A DNA stretch of 64,000 bases from Sarcomyxa edulis (lineage: Eukaryota > Basidiomycota > Agaricomycetes > Agaricales > Mycenaceae): the NCBI GenBank assembly GCA_009761415.1, contig QUOL01000033.1:1-64000 (forward strand), written 5' to 3'. Below the pieces are notes generated by a model, which did no database searches, was not told the DNA's origin, and saw only the letters and a program-made list of their open reading frames with translations. Shown piece by piece: positions 20,509 through 31,770 of this stretch (position 1 is the stretch's first letter; every line of letters starts with the position of its first letter). The position numbers and the translations under genes were made by a program.

Positions 20509-21664
20509 TCGCGACGTCCCGGAAAATCCTCTTCTTCTTCTTCCTTCGGCAATGCACCAAGATCAAGACGGGCATGGTAATCTGCGACAACCTCCTCAAT
20601 ATCTTCTTCCGACAGGACCGCCCGGATGTCACGAGCGTTAGGGCAATTTCGAGAGAAATGCCCCATCTTACCGCATCGGAAACATACGACAGTAGATCCA
20701 GGACGAGTATTGGCACGGCGAGCGGCATCGATATCCATCGGATCACCCGGTGGAAGCGATGCCTCTGCGACAGGAGGGATTGGGGCAGGAAGGCGTGGAT
20801 GGGCAGGAGCTCCATGAAGGAGACCTGAACGAGCGGCGGCTGTCCTGGGCGCGGCTCGAGAGAAGGGAGCAGAGCGTCGGAAGGAGTCGAAGGTCTCAAC
20901 TTCAGCCATGTTCGTCTCAAGAGTCCTGGCTCTCTTGATCCATTCGTCGAGGTCGGACGAGCTAGGTCGGTGGACGTCTTCACCAATCAGACGAGAGAGG
21001 GAGGCCTTGAGGCCGCGACGGAAGCGTAGGACCACAGTTTCCTGCGATCCGGTGCCATCCATCAAGCCGGCAATGGTGGCAAGATCAAGGAACTCGTCGG
21101 TGTAATCGTCGACAGAGCGGGACTGCTGATAGTAGTCCGTACCTTCTAACCTGAGGAGAGCCTTTCCCTTCTCATCCTCTTCGCAAAACCTCTCGACGAA
21201 CATCTGCTCGAAGGCTTTCCAAGAGGGGAAACGGGGAGTGTGGTGGAGGGACTCGTAACAAAGGACTTCCTGAACGAAGGTAGCAGCGCGTCCAGACTGG
21301 AAGAAGGCTAAGGTCCACCTTATCCTAGCATCCTCGGACGCAAAGGAGACGGTAGAGGCGTACAGGACGGCGCTCGCGAGGAAGGCACGACCACTCTTCC
21401 TGCTACCGTCATAGACAGCAGGGAGGGGGACTCGAGCATGGGGAAGGGAAGGGGGAGCAGCAGGAGGGGGAAGAGGGATAGGAATTGGAGCTGGGGGAGG
21501 GGGGGAGGAGCAGTATTCTGCGTACCGCTCTGCAACTGCAACAACTTCAACATTGCGTCCAACTTCTTTTCTAGGTCATCTAGCTTGACCTCTCTGCCCA
21601 TATCGCGATGATGGAGGTCTTCCAGCTTCTCCTGGATGGAGCTGAGGGTGAGATCAGTGTCCAT
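20505..21664 (-). pseudogene. Ty3/gypsy Gag with CCHC zinc knuckle, frameshifted
   Basis: The ATG at 21664 opens MDTDLTLSSIQEKLEDLHHR, a coiled-coil start. The frame changes in the G/C-homopolymer stretch ~21340-21500. It continues as EDARIRWTLAFFQSGRAA...FPSWKAFEQMFVERF, the typical gypsy Gag core, through DYYQQSRSVDDYTDEFLDLA to a single CCHC knuckle CFRCGKMGHFSRNC. The stop at 20505 overlaps the pol start by 4 bp, consistent with separate translation or frameshifting as in related elements. Gag packages element RNA. The frameshift may be real or a homopolymer error. Confidence 0.8.
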
Positions 21665-21841
21665 TGATAAGGAGATGTCAGGGAGATCGGATCTGATAAG
21701 GGGCAGGGGTTAGGAGGGGGCTGCAGGAAGCACAGAGGGGGATGAAGGAGGAGAGGGCGAGCTTGTAGTGTCGCTGTCTGGGGCTCCAAATCGACCTATG
21801 GTGCTAGACAGACCGGTCCTTGTTGGGAGATCCTATTCTGC

Positions 21842-22175
21842 TGTAAGGGCAACCTCAAGATGGCAGCAATCTGCACAACAACAGAGGGGAATCCAAAGAT
21901 ATATAGATCAGATAAGGTAGATACAATAGAGAAGTAGATGTACTGCATACCTGCACAACAACAGAGGGGAATCCAAAGAGAATAGGATAAGGAAACCCTT
22001 GCTGCTGGCAGGCTTGACCGCTTTGCTGGCGCGTGACGCGTGACGTCACGTCACGCGAAAAGCGCGAGATAGAATGAAGGGGAAAAGGGAAGATAGGTAC
22101 AGGTAAGTAAGAAGGAAGGAAAGAAAAGAAAAGAAAAGGTATAGTAGATTGTCCGTTAAGGGGAGTCCCCTTACA
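21842..22175 (-). repeat. 5' LTR of the minus-strand gypsy element (334 bp)
   Basis: On the minus strand it runs from TGTAAGGGGACTCCCC to GTTGCCCTTACA, giving TGTAAGGG/CCCTTACA terminal inverted repeats. It holds an internal ~29-bp direct repeat (21868-21898 and 21951-21981, CTGCACAACAACAGAGGGGA) and the perfect palindrome CGTGACGTCACG at 22039-22050. Confidence 0.7.
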
Positions 22176-22573
22176 GCCACCGATGCTGTCAAGTTGGGGA
22201 AAGTGACGTAGGATAGGTGCCGGATGGTTTTTATCTGTAAATAGACCAATTTTGGGTGATGAAAAGTGAAACTTGAGTTGGAGAGAGGTTCAGTATTGGG
22301 AGGCTTGGAAATATGAGAAGGAAGGCAAAGAGGCTCGGAAATATGAGGAGAAGGAAGACGAAGAGATTCAGAAGACTGCGTGATGTGCTGGCGGGTTAGG
22401 GTAGGTTTTTTCGGACTTGGAAGAATTTCAAGGTCGAGTTATGATAGTGGGGGTGTGTGTCCCAGAGACTATACAGATCTACATATCTACAAGAGACTAT
22501 GCAGAGTGGGAGCTACTATGAAATGTGCGGGCGGCTACAAGTGTCTATGGAAAATCTATGGGGTCTATGGGGT
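22176..22573. other. no gene seen
   Basis: About 400 bp of AG-rich sequence (GAGGCTTGGAAATATGAGAAG occurs twice in variant form near 22300-22350). No reading frame or splice chain is convincing. Confidence 0.4.
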
Positions 22574-23208
22574 CTATGTTTTTGCTTGTTTACTATAACC
22601 GTTTACGGCAGAAAGTCTGGTTTGCTGATGCATACCTTTGGCCTGCTCGACTTCATGCACTATCTGCATTTTTGCAGCAGCACCAGCCTCTTGCATGATA
22701 CGCGCAATGCTTCTCGCACTTATATCATCCTTTACAGTGATACCCACACCTTTGGCAACAATGTGCACTACATTATTGATGCTATCCACGGGAACATTGT
22801 GAATCACCAACTCTGTGACCATCTCTTGTGAGGCTTTTGTAACACCCCTTTCTCCTTCATGCGATGCTCCCCTGGTACTGCATTGACCTGTGCAAGTCCC
22901 TCCTCGTAAGCCTGTTTCTTCTTTCTCAGTGTGCGCAAAGCCTGAATATTGTGAGCTTTCCGAAGTTGATTCTTCTCAACGCGAAGGAGGTCACATGTCC
23001 TTTTGGCGCGTTTGGCTTTGCGAGTCTTGTTGTAGAGCTTGCGTGCATTGTCGTCGGCTCGAGACCGTTGCTGTTCACCTTCCTGGTGAGATACCAGGAG
23101 CTCGGAGGACATTCGAGAGACGAGAGGATCCGGATTGTGATTTTCTTTTTGTCCAGAGAATCCACCGGCGGCGGCGGTGTCAAGGTTCAGTTCTGAACCG
23201 TGGTTCAA
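22574..23208 (-). pseudogene. fragment of an unknown coiled-coil repeat-family protein
   Basis: Two minus-strand pieces in neighbouring frames form one helical protein. The first is NARKLYNKTRKAKRAKRTC...HNIQALRTLRKKKQAYEEGL...EHRMKEKGV. The second is TELVIHNVPVDSINNVVHIVAKGVGITVKDDISARSIARIMQEAGAAAKMQIVHEVEQAK. A good donor (AAAG|GTATGC, ~22639) ends the second piece, and no matching next exon is visible. The apparent N-terminus (MNHGSELNLDTAAAGG) lies in or at the end of the adjacent hAT-like element and is not original. I recall similar coiled-coil proteins in agaricomycete repeats but cannot name a family. It is probably a truncated relic disrupted by the neighbouring insertion. Confidence 0.45.
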
Positions 23209-23802
23209 ACCGAACTTTCCAGAACTGGACCGAAAGTTTGGTTCGAAGTTCAGGTGAAGCCCTGAACCAAACCATTGGTCCAGCCCAAGGTTCAGGCAAA
23301 GAGTGATTTCTTTGAACCAGTTCGAACTTGTCCGAACTTGTCAGAATCTAGGCTGAAAATTATATGTTCAAGACTTGTTTGGACTCAAATATTCTTATTT
23401 TATGGCTTGTATAACAGAACCTTTGTTGAGACAAAATATTAGTTAGCTGTGTATGATTCAGAGCTGCTTTATCAACTTTCCCACAGCTCTGACATTATCT
23501 AAATCCTTAAGAATCAGGTTATCTGGGTAAACTGGTGTATATTTGCTATTTCTAAGTAGTGATGTATAGAAAACAATAGCTATAGATTCATATAAACTCC
23601 ACAAATTTTTTTTTGAAAGAGACTAGACAAGAAAAGGTTCGGTTCTAGGTTCAGACCACCCAGAACCTGAACCGAACCTGTCTGAACCGAACCTATGGTC
23701 AAGTTCAAAGTTCGGCCTAAGACCTGAACCGGACCATTGATTCAGTTCGGGGTTCAGGAAATTGTGCCCTGAACCGGACTGAACCGGACTTTGACACCAC
23801 TA
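23174..23802. mobile_element. hAT-like non-autonomous element (MITE-like)
   Basis: About 620 bp ending, on the complementary strand, TAGTGGTGTCAAAGTCCGG; the left end reads GGCGGTGTCAAGGTTCAG. This is the hAT-style TAGNGGTG(T/C)AA end. Both ends are packed with inverted copies of GGTTCAG/CTGAACC (23185-23320 and 23635-23790), and the centre is AT-rich without a gene. Flanks TCCACCGG and TCCGCCGC are similar but not an exact 8-bp target duplication. Confidence 0.6.
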
Positions 23803-24410
23803 AGGTCCGCCGCGATTGTGTTTTTGGGCATTCAGTTTTTGCAGATTATTCAGATATTGAGCCCGCTGCAGGGGATTCCGGCCTCGACCCATCTACAGCG
23901 GACTCGGAGCAACGCCAGAGCAGTAAGAACGATATCGATTGCCAGTGGCGTCGACGTGTTTGACCCCGACCACATTTCAAATTCGTGAATTTCCTTTTTC
24001 AGTCACAAATCTCAGCACATCTACGAGAAATCGAGTTGGGCAGGTGGAGTGTATCTGGACCTCAAACAAAGCTCGGAACCATGATATTGAATGATTTAAA
24101 TGAGATTCTCCGGTGCAGAATTTTTTGTTACTTCCTGGCACCTGTTGGGCACCTGCAAGTACCGTATATTGTCTCCGAATCACCAGAATCGAGCGAACAA
24201 GGGCATTTAGAAAAAATCTACTCTGGAGACTTTCTTTAGACTATAAATCTGATTTGTTTCTCACACTATAACTATACCTGAAAGTGACTGTGGAGGGAGG
24301 TACAGAGGCCTACCGTGCGTACTGCCAGTGTCGGAGTTTGAATTCCGCACCCAGTGTTTAAGTTCAGTGAACTTCGCTCTAATACTTCTACATTCTTCCA
24401 TCTTCCAACC
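23803..24410. other. no supported gene
   Basis: A plus frame (RRDCVFGHSVFADYSDIEPA...) just right of the hAT-like element is open for ~55 codons and could be a relic. The rest is AT-rich upstream sequence of the gene at 24411. Confidence 0.35.
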
Positions 24411-26691
24411 ATGGCTCACAGAACACCATCAAAACATCGAGACCGTGTTCAGTCGCGGATGTCAGTTCCCAAACGTGTCATGCCAAATTCAAGTGCGCAT
24501 CCGCCTGCGCAACCCACCGATCCTCGACGATCAGCTGTCCCTAATCTCTTTACAGCTTCTTCAACAAGCGTCTCAATTCCATCTGTCGCCTCGTCTTCTT
24601 CATCTGTACATCATCCTTTGGAATCACCTGTCTCCTCCTATTCTCCTGTTCCTGCTCCTGCTCCTGCTCCTGCTCCTGCGCTGTCCTCCATCCCCGTTTC
24701 GTATCGAGTTTCTGGAGAGGATTTCTCGTTCTCAACTCTCCCTCCCCCATTCAAGGTAGCAGAGGCTGAGATTCGAAAAGAATGCGTTCAGTGGGCTTTC
24801 GAGTATTATGGAATTCCTTCTCGAATTCCTTCATGGGTACACAGAATACCGATTCTCGACAAGGAATGTTTTCTTGCACTGAAACACTTTCCCTCTATTC
24901 CGTTATGGGCTCTCGCATCTCTCAGCTATCCTCAAGAGGCACCGTCGTCCCTTCCCAATATTACCGTTGACAGCGATCCCCCAGTCTTGCCCTCGACAAC
25001 ACCTGCCCCTACTCCAATTTCTCCCCCAACAGTTCCTGTCATTCCTGAGACAGGTTCAGCACCAACTGACACTCCAAATACCTCAAATTTTCAGGAGAGC
25101 AATGCACAAGATCAGATGGAAGAAGAGAACGTAGTTCCAGTAGCGCAGCTGGTCGCTGGAGGTATGGAAGCTCTGGAAGAAGATTTATCTGCTGCTACCG
25201 ATTTTGCTCGTGTCCTCGATCCTTCGATGGATCTGGACACTGGCTACAGCAATCTCACCTTCCAGGAGATCGAAAACATAATGAATGCCATTTCTGATAG
25301 TAAGCTTAATCTCTTCCTGGCCTCTATACATACTGATCAGTTATCCTGTTTTCTATGGGTAGACGAGGAACTCATCGGCCAGATAACTCAACCAATCGCT
25401 GGACCACAGGTGAACCAAATGACGTATTCCCTCCCCGAAATCACCGTTCTTATAGTTCCGCAGTCTTCGCCGCCGCAATCGTCAACTCCTCGAACCTCTA
25501 GAATCTCTGAGGTCATTGACCTCAATACTCCTGAAGGTCTTCCGCTCGCCCCATCAACAGGCAAGGGAAAGGGGAAGCGACCTCGATCACCATCGCCTGT
25601 TGCCAGAAAGAAGGGTAAGGAGAAATATGACATGTCTCCTCAAGCTACACCGGAGATTGTGCTCAGTGATTCTGACGACGACGAAGTGATGCAAATCGAC
25701 CCCCCTCCTGCCGTCCTCAAGAAGCGTGGTCCAAAACGCTATAACAGGGAATGGACACGGGTAGGAGTAAGTATTCTTTTCCTGTCTTCCTATCTTTTGT
25801 AGGTGTCCGTATTCTACAGGCTCACTTCTTTTGTTGTAATAGAATTTCAGGTGCAAGATGTGCAAAGAGAGGGGACTCTCTTCCTGTGTCGGTCTTCGGA
25901 ACCAGTACTGCAATCGATGCAATGCCCCTACACGCTCCAAGTGCTCTCTTTCGAGGCAAGAAGGTCATCTTGACGAGTCCGAACTCGTCAGGAAGAAGCA
26001 CATCACTGTACGAGAAATCCCTCCTGAGGAATTAGGCAACTATAAGGAAACCATGAGACTCTTGGCTGCGTCTTCGTCAAAGAAGCGCAGGAGGATCGTG
26101 AAGGAGGAGATAGGAAGTGGCGAAGGTCCGTCATTGCGTGCTCGTCGTGCGTTTTCCTTTTTCTTGGGTATCCTCCACCCACTCTCTGAATATGCAGTGC
26201 TTATTTTGCACTTTGATTGCCCATCATCAGGAAAAAGTGTCACCTCTCCTAAGCCCGTGTCTGGGAAATCAAATCAGGGAGCCCCTTCGGAAATGGATTC
26301 TTCTGTAGCGCATTCTTCAACGGTTTCCTTCGTCCAGCAACGCGCCTTGAAACAACGTCGAAAGCGCTGGACTGACGCTGAGAACGAGTTCACCGACCTA
26401 GTTGCCTCTTCTGTAGTTGCTGCCGCCAACGAGCGCATTGCGCAATTCATCAACATTCTTGTTAGGGACAGCATAAACAGCCACCTTGGCGTCTTCCAGC
26501 ACGTATTCAACACCATCATTGGTGAAATCAATGACGACGATGCCGACAACAACGATGCTGATGTTGACGACAACACTCCCAAAGTTGCCGATAGCGGATC
26601 ACAAGCTACTGCTGAGCCGTCTAACTCTGGTTCCTCAGATGAAGAAGATGACGAAGACAAAGACAGTGACAAAGACGAAGAACCGGTGTAG
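24411..26691 (+). CDS. hypothetical protein with six-cysteine zinc-binding motif
   Basis: The ATG at 24411 follows a pyrimidine-rich leader. Two introns (25300-25362 and 25767-25842) give ~713 residues. A third possible in-frame intron, 26127-26231, would shorten it to ~678. The N-terminus is Ser/Pro-rich with a PAPAPAPAPAP run. A small domain follows (KECVQWAFEYYGIPSRIPSW). After an acidic/Pro linker and a Lys-rich stretch comes CKMCKERGLSSC...CNRCNAPTRSKC, a duplicated CX2CX7C unit likely to bind zinc. Then comes a helical region (QRRKRWTDAENEFTDLVASS) and an Asp/Glu-rich tail. The architecture (charged linkers, Cys unit, acidic tail) looks like nuclear repeat-family proteins of mushrooms. 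Function is unknown. Acceptor 25842 was chosen because it restores NFRCKMC in frame. Confidence 0.65.
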
Positions 26692-27989
26692 GAAAATTCA
26701 ATGCTAGTAAGCTTTTTACTTAGTACAATTTGTTCCTTCAATTACCCGGTATTCTGTCTCCTTTTGTTGGTGGACATACTCAAGCCAGTCGCTTCCTTTC
26801 TCTGTGATGTCCCATACCTATCTTGTGTACTATAGCTGCTCGACACCACTTTGTGGTGTCTGTAACATCTGTACGGTTGTCTGTAGATATAACAAAAATG
26901 TATTCTCAATCCGTAAAATTAGTTCATGACAGTCAAGGTTCGTAGATTTCAAGACATTTGAGAAATTCGAGGGCCTTTGCATTGAATATGAGGCAATTGA
27001 AGATAGTCCGGGATGTGCAGAACATGCAGATAAAAACCGAGGCGAAATCATGAAGTATACGAAGACAAGTGATTTCGATTGCGTCTTCGGAAATCTAATC
27101 TTCGCGTCTCTTCCCCCCACCACAATTGCAACCATTTCCTCGACAAATAGTCCATCCTCTCGGTCTCGTTTCTACGTTCTACGCACCATTATCTGCGAAC
27201 TTCAGGGCACTTCAAATCCAATATCTTTCGCGTGAGTACTGAATACACTGGATTCGTCCTCGACAATTTGAACTTGTATAAGTCTGCGACTTGTGATCAT
27301 ATCCTCCCCGCTTGTTGGTCCACCGCATTCCCACTCAGAATCCCAAACATCGCAGCCTCCCACTCCAAGTAGCATGTCACGTTCAAGCCTCCTCGCAACA
27401 TTCTATCCAAATGGACTGGTAAGTACTCTCCCATCGCGTAATTGTCTGGCGCTTCCTTTCAAGCTCAAACACCATCTCAGAGAACACGAAAACGCGGGAG
27501 ACACTAGCTGGATGGCATGCAGATGGTCGGATACCAGACGGAAAACGGTGCATGAGAAGACAAGCTGCTCGATGCTCTTGGGTAAATATGGTGGGAACAG
27601 GTATTAATGGAGTGCAGCGACAAGGTGAGTAACAAGTCTAACGATATAATGGCTACAACTTCATTTGACTCCTTCGTGCGTGTTCGCTCTCAGGCTGTTT
27701 CCCTTTTCCATGATATCCACCTCGCTGTCCGTGACTTCTACAACTCCCTCAAAATCCTTGCGCGTTGCTCTTCGTCGTCATCGGTTAGAGATTGTGCGAG
27801 TAGAATTAGATGCAGTACAGGGAGAAGGTCAGTAACGACGCCGTTCATGTAGCTAGGTATGTGAACACCAGTTTATGCTACCGTATTCTTCGATCTAATG
27901 TTGTTATATTGTTTGATTTGATTTCTAGCTTTCAATAAACCCCCCCCACACACTCTTGGCCGACTTCCACGAAACGAAACGACACCGAG
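26692..27989. other. 1.3 kb without a supported gene
   Basis: Short frames only (27050-27235, 27293-27607, 27607-27852), none recognised. The latter two may be the decayed 5' part of the kinase-like relic downstream, but I cannot align them to it. Confidence 0.35.
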
Positions 27990-28610
27990 GTCTTTCTATT
28001 TAGGCCTTCAAGAGATCATCGCGATCGTCTTAGGACAAATTGAACAGGGCCAATGGATGGGCATCCCGCTCAACGCACGCTTCTGCGTCAGTCCCGATGC
28101 CAGGCTGCATATGTGGTACGGAAGGAGGTCACAGCTCGACGTGGACGGGGGACCATGTACGTCACTCTCTGCCTTTGCTTTTGTTGAGTTTTCCGTAACT
28201 AATCGAGACTATAGACGTCAACGCCAAGGCAGTGCTCGTAGCAGCAGCTCGCAAGGAGTTGGCATATCTGGAAAGGTTCGGTCGACCACTACTACTATTC
28301 CGGCGTGAAAGAAGGGTGGCATACGGGTATAAGGAGCAGTCACCTTCGGACCACATCAAGAATCTCGAACGCTACTTTCTCATTGCACCCTCACTCGTTC
28401 CCGAGAACTCAGCCCTCCATCAGTTCCGTATCAAGCATCCCGATCTCCAGCCCAGCAACGTCATCGTGTCGACACCGCCCAACTCCGACGAGTTGAAAAT
28501 CGTGGGCCTGCTCGCCTGACGGCACGCCTCGATCCTGGGAGAACGCGGGTTTATTGCATGTTCTGGGCTTGACATCGTATATGCCAATCATGTACCTGGC
28601 GAAACGTGAG
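27990..28610 (+). pseudogene. kinase-like (APH / AIM9-like) phosphotransferase relic
   Basis: Readable pieces are GLQEIIAIVLGQIEQGQW...CVSPDARLHMWYGRRSQLDVDGGP and, after a splice near 28214, AVLVAAARKELAYLERFGRPLLLFRRERR...YGYKEQSPSDHIKNLERYFLIAPSLVPEN. The catalytic-loop equivalent HPDLQPSNVIV follows. Next the sequence reads GLLA-stop-RHASIL where the family has GLLDWQHASIL, so the Trp codon is now TGA (28517-28519). Nothing follows after ~28600. The pattern fits the large fungal family of aminoglycoside-phosphotransferase-fold kinases. It lacks an ATP-binding N-lobe and is plainly broken. Confidence 0.7.
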
Positions 28611-28719
28611 TCGTCTGCATCGGCTTTGGCTCAAATCGGATAATAATTGATAGATGAGTTTTCGACTAGATACGAGGGTTTGGGGCTTTGTAGTTTTATA
28701 GGTGAGAATTTTTCCCCAT

Positions 28720-29480
28720 AATCCCACCGAATCTCCCCCAGTCCTTCGTCGTACTATCTGCGCCTAGCCCACAAACTCTCTGTTCGGATTGGACGTCACC
28801 CGCCCACCCCTCTATACCTGAAAATATAGATAAAGACATCCCCATTCCCCTCGATGCACTCATGTCACTACCATCCCCAGATCGTTCTCGCAAAAGAAGG
28901 ATCGACAACCACGAACGAGACGGCCATCCACCCGCAAAGGGCCCTCGAATATCCACCGACGGCCAGTTCTCCCGATAAAACTCTAGCAGTAGACCTGCAA
29001 TCCAAGACCCCAGATCCACAGGCGGTTGGAGTGCACGAGTCGAGAGACTACCCCTCAACGGGAATAGAGACCCCACCATAGCCCAGATGGGCATCATGAA
29101 CGGCATGGGTCCACGACAACCCCAGCCATATCGTCCACCAGATCAGAAACGGGGTATATGTCATGATTACCACAGTACGAGTATCCTCTGCATCTACTTC
29201 CGTCACCTCTAATCCTTTTCACAGATGATGGTTAATGAACACCCAAGGAAATAGCAATGGAGGATACCGAAACAACAATAACAACCGCCAACCCGACCCC
29301 GCGGCACAGTCACCCCTGAAGTCCACACCTTCCGCCCTGAACGCCGCAATGACAAAACCCTCGTCGTCGAGAAAATCCCCGATGACAAACTCACCCTCGA
29401 GCACGTGAATGGGTGAACTCAAGACTATAGTTCTCAACCAAGACATAGAAGGTTCAAAAGCGCCTTGTCTACAAGGAGGT
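28720..29480 (+). pseudogene. RBM26/27-like CCCH zinc-finger and RRM protein relic
   Basis: Plus-strand pieces in several frames read in order. First is RKRRIDNHERDGHPPAKGPRISTDGQFSR, then a stop (TAA ~28977). After a frame change come MGPRQPQPYRPPDQKRGICHDYH (the start of a CCCH finger, normally continuing xxGxCxRGxxCKYxH) and, past a gap, TFRPERRNDKTLVVEKIPDDKLTLEHVNG (the start of an RRM), then a stop at ~29416. The order CCCH then RRM matches fungal RBM26/27-type RNA-binding proteins. The finger has lost its later Cys/His and the RRM its body. Confidence in the family is moderate. Confidence 0.6.
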
Positions 29481-29649
29481 CTCACAAAAGCAGGTATCCA
29501 CGGCGTACAGGAGCTTGAGTGAGGAGGCTTTGTCGATAAGCCAAAGTCTGGTTGTATGAGGGCGATGCTTGCGTCTCAGGAGATTCTTGTAGGAACCGCC
29601 GGTCTGATTTGCTTTCTACATGGTCTTCACTGTTGGAAGATTCCTCACG

Positions 29650-29730
29650 CCTTTGTGGAAATTAAGTCGCTTCAACTTTTGTTCAAACTTTTTGAACAAA
29701 AGTTGAAGCGACTTTATTCCTACGGAGGCA
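29650..29730. repeat. hairpin-forming inverted repeat, copy A
   Basis: AAGTCGCTTCAACTTTTGTT on the left pairs with AACAAAAGTTGAAGCGACTT on the right around a tiny loop. The inner 24 bp of each arm pair perfectly and the outer ~15 bp are degraded on the left. It is the same hairpin as 54295-54378, and the two share right-hand flank (GAATTGACCA, ATATTCTGCAGACTT). Confidence 0.85.
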
Positions 29731-30170
29731 TTGCCGCACGGATTATTCTTTCCAAGTATGTGAATTGACCAGATATTCTACCAGTACTCACGAGATATTC
29801 TGCAGACTTCCAAGCAAACAACGTCCCTCAGAGGCATAAGATAGCAGAACGATAGTGCGAGGAACATGGCAGGCAAGTAAGGAGACTGGGAGGGAGTGTT
29901 CAAGCTCAAGCACACAAGGTACATAGTAGTATCTCTGATCTAACATAATCGTAATCTTTGCACACAGGACTTTACATCTCGATACTCTAAATAGCCTTGA
30001 ATATGTAATTCAAGCTCTCGAACGTACCCCCCACCTCGCTCAGGCAAATGATGGAGACAGAGAGATTTTTTCACGCTGCCACCCCTCTTCGCTCGTCACC
30101 GTTAGCAGCTACACATGTATCTTCTTTCTTAGACTCAAGGGTACACAGATTGTCTGTAGTAGGGAGGTTC
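29731..30170. repeat. duplicated noncoding segment, copy A
   Basis: Blocks of this stretch recur at 54379-54780. They include CAGAGGCATAAGATAGCA, TTTTTTCACGCTGCC and GATTGTCTGTAGTAGGGAGG. The copies differ by indels, so this is an old segmental duplication that includes the hairpin. No gene is seen. Confidence 0.7.
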
Positions 30171-30497
30171 TTGCATGTAGAATACACACAATAATATCAT
30201 TTTATGATCTTTTGATCTACATGTACATCTCGTCGCCACATCTCATTCTGTTCGCCAATGAATATTGAGAGTTATATATGATATCGTCTCTCCGTCCAAC
30301 TCCCGGTCTCTCTGTCCGTCTCTCTGTTCATCCCATAGTCTCTCCGTCTGAAATGAAGGTATTGGTTGTCTGTTTCGATGACGGTCCGGGGTATGATTGA
30401 TGTTGCGGGGAATAATATTGACAAAAAGAAATATGTGCAGAGGGGCGACGATGCGAGGGACATACAGAGCACAAAGGGAGTCGGGCATTATTGACGA

Positions 30498-31560
30498 TCA
30501 TGAGCGGTCGAAGTTGAACAGACGTTTGAGTTCAGGATAGACCTCGACCTCGATGGCCCTTTCGACCTTGATACCATCATCGCCGATCTCCTTGACTGTG
30601 CGTTTTTCTTTTCGGGGGACGGGAGGCATGACTGGGTAAGTCTTGGTGGGAAGGTGATCGCATGACCACAAACGTGCTGTGGCAATATATGTACTGATCA
30701 GCAAACTGAAACGGTATGAATGGATGGTAATAATTACTCACGTTCTGCGGCGGGCCTCCAATAAGTCTTGAGTGCTGGAGGAAACGATGACGTTGCGACA
30801 ACAGATGCACTCGACGCCACCTCTGGACTAGCTGCATCCCCATCACAGCCCAACAGCAGACTACGCATCTGTCTCGACGCACTGGGACCTGAGCATCCAC
30901 TTGAGAGACTCAATCGTCGACTACCACAAATTGCACCTTTCGTAACTAGCTTCCCTTCTGCGACCGAGGCAAGTAATGGAAGACTTGTTTTTGCCGACGG
31001 TCGAGTAAACGCCGCGAGACGACCGATGCGATGAGGCGATGTATGAGCCATAGGCTTTAGGAGGAGTGGACTCGCCGTTGGCGTCGATCGTGTGTTTCGA
31101 CGAACTGAGACTGTAGGCCTCTGCCCTTCACGCGTTCGAACCGTCGTTCCATCCTGGGAGAATCTTGTGTTCTGGAACGTTGTTCCCGTAGTTGCCAGGA
31201 CCATAGGGAAGCTTCTTCGCGGGCTTTGGACACATCTCTGCAAGGCGGCGCCCAGCCATCATAATACCGCTCGTGTATTCGTTGGTGGGGTAATCAAAAT
31301 CAGAAGATGATTCCTCGAAGAAGGTGGGGGCAGGTGGAGGGAGGGGAGGGAAGTTGTACTTGGCGGCGAGAGTAGCTAGGGAGGGGGAGATTTTAGTGGT
31401 GGGGGCGGTAGAAGAGGAGTTGAGCGAAGCCGAGTCATACCCGCTGCTCGTGTCGCTATCGGCCGAACCGAAAGACTTTGGGGGAACAGCAGGGAGAGGA
31501 GGTTCTTCGTATGAGATGCACGTCGTCCAGCCATGCAAAAAGACGCGAGAGAGAGAGATT
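30498..31560 (-). pseudogene. Ecl1-like life-span regulatory factor relic, copy A
   Basis: The minus strand reads PPLPAVPPKSFGSADSDTSS, then TKISPSLATLAAKYNFPPLP, SGIMMAGRRLAEMCPKPAKK and PEHKILPGWNDGSNA. After decayed or intronic sequence comes a C-terminal exon YPVMPPVPRKEKRTVKEIGDDGIKVE...YPELKRLFNF ending at 30498. It is paralogous to 45140-46000. The zinc-binding part (LYCSDECQ) that identifies the other copy is absent here, replaced upstream of ~31500 by unrelated sequence. Fungal Ecl1 proteins are small zinc-binding regulators of chronological life span. This copy is N-terminally truncated and probably nonfunctional. Confidence 0.55.
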
Positions 31561-31589
31561 AGATTAGATTCTGGACTGCGATTGTGATC

Positions 31590-31770
31590 GTGATCGTCGA
31601 AGACGCCGACTTTAAATTTAGACGCCAACCAGACGCCAATCTTTGATCTGAACGTACCAGTTTCGACATCTATACCCACAAATCCTACCCAATCCCACTC
31701 AATATCAGCCAAGGAAAACAACCTCGACAACCCAATGTCGTATCGTAATCAGTGCCATCGCTGCTCATTG
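31590..31770. repeat. dispersed repeat, copy A
   Basis: Matches 56220-56400 in order (AGACGCCAA, ACCAATTTCGACATC-like, CCCACTCAATATCAG, AAGGAAAACAACC). It also shares the GCGAGAGAGAGA and GATCGTGATCGTC words with 53660-53740. Confidence 0.65.

Larger units (their letters stand above)
18403..22175 (-). mobile_element. truncated Ty3/gypsy LTR retrotransposon
   Basis: On the minus strand the order is 5' LTR (22175-21842), gag (21664-20505), and protease-reverse transcriptase-partial RNase H (20508-18403). Integrase and the 3' LTR are missing. The pol frame diverges within RNase H and stops 3 bp from another LTR, so the element was cut by deletion or recombination at ~18400-18440. Confidence 0.85.

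Noticed and set aside
21868..21981. Two ~29-bp direct repeats as a CRISPR-like array
   Set aside because: Only two units, inside an LTR of a fungal genome; an internal LTR repeat is the simpler reading.
24640..24690. GCTCCT hexanucleotide repeat as a possible regulatory element
   Set aside because: It encodes the PAPAPAP run inside an open gene; an ordinary coding microsatellite.
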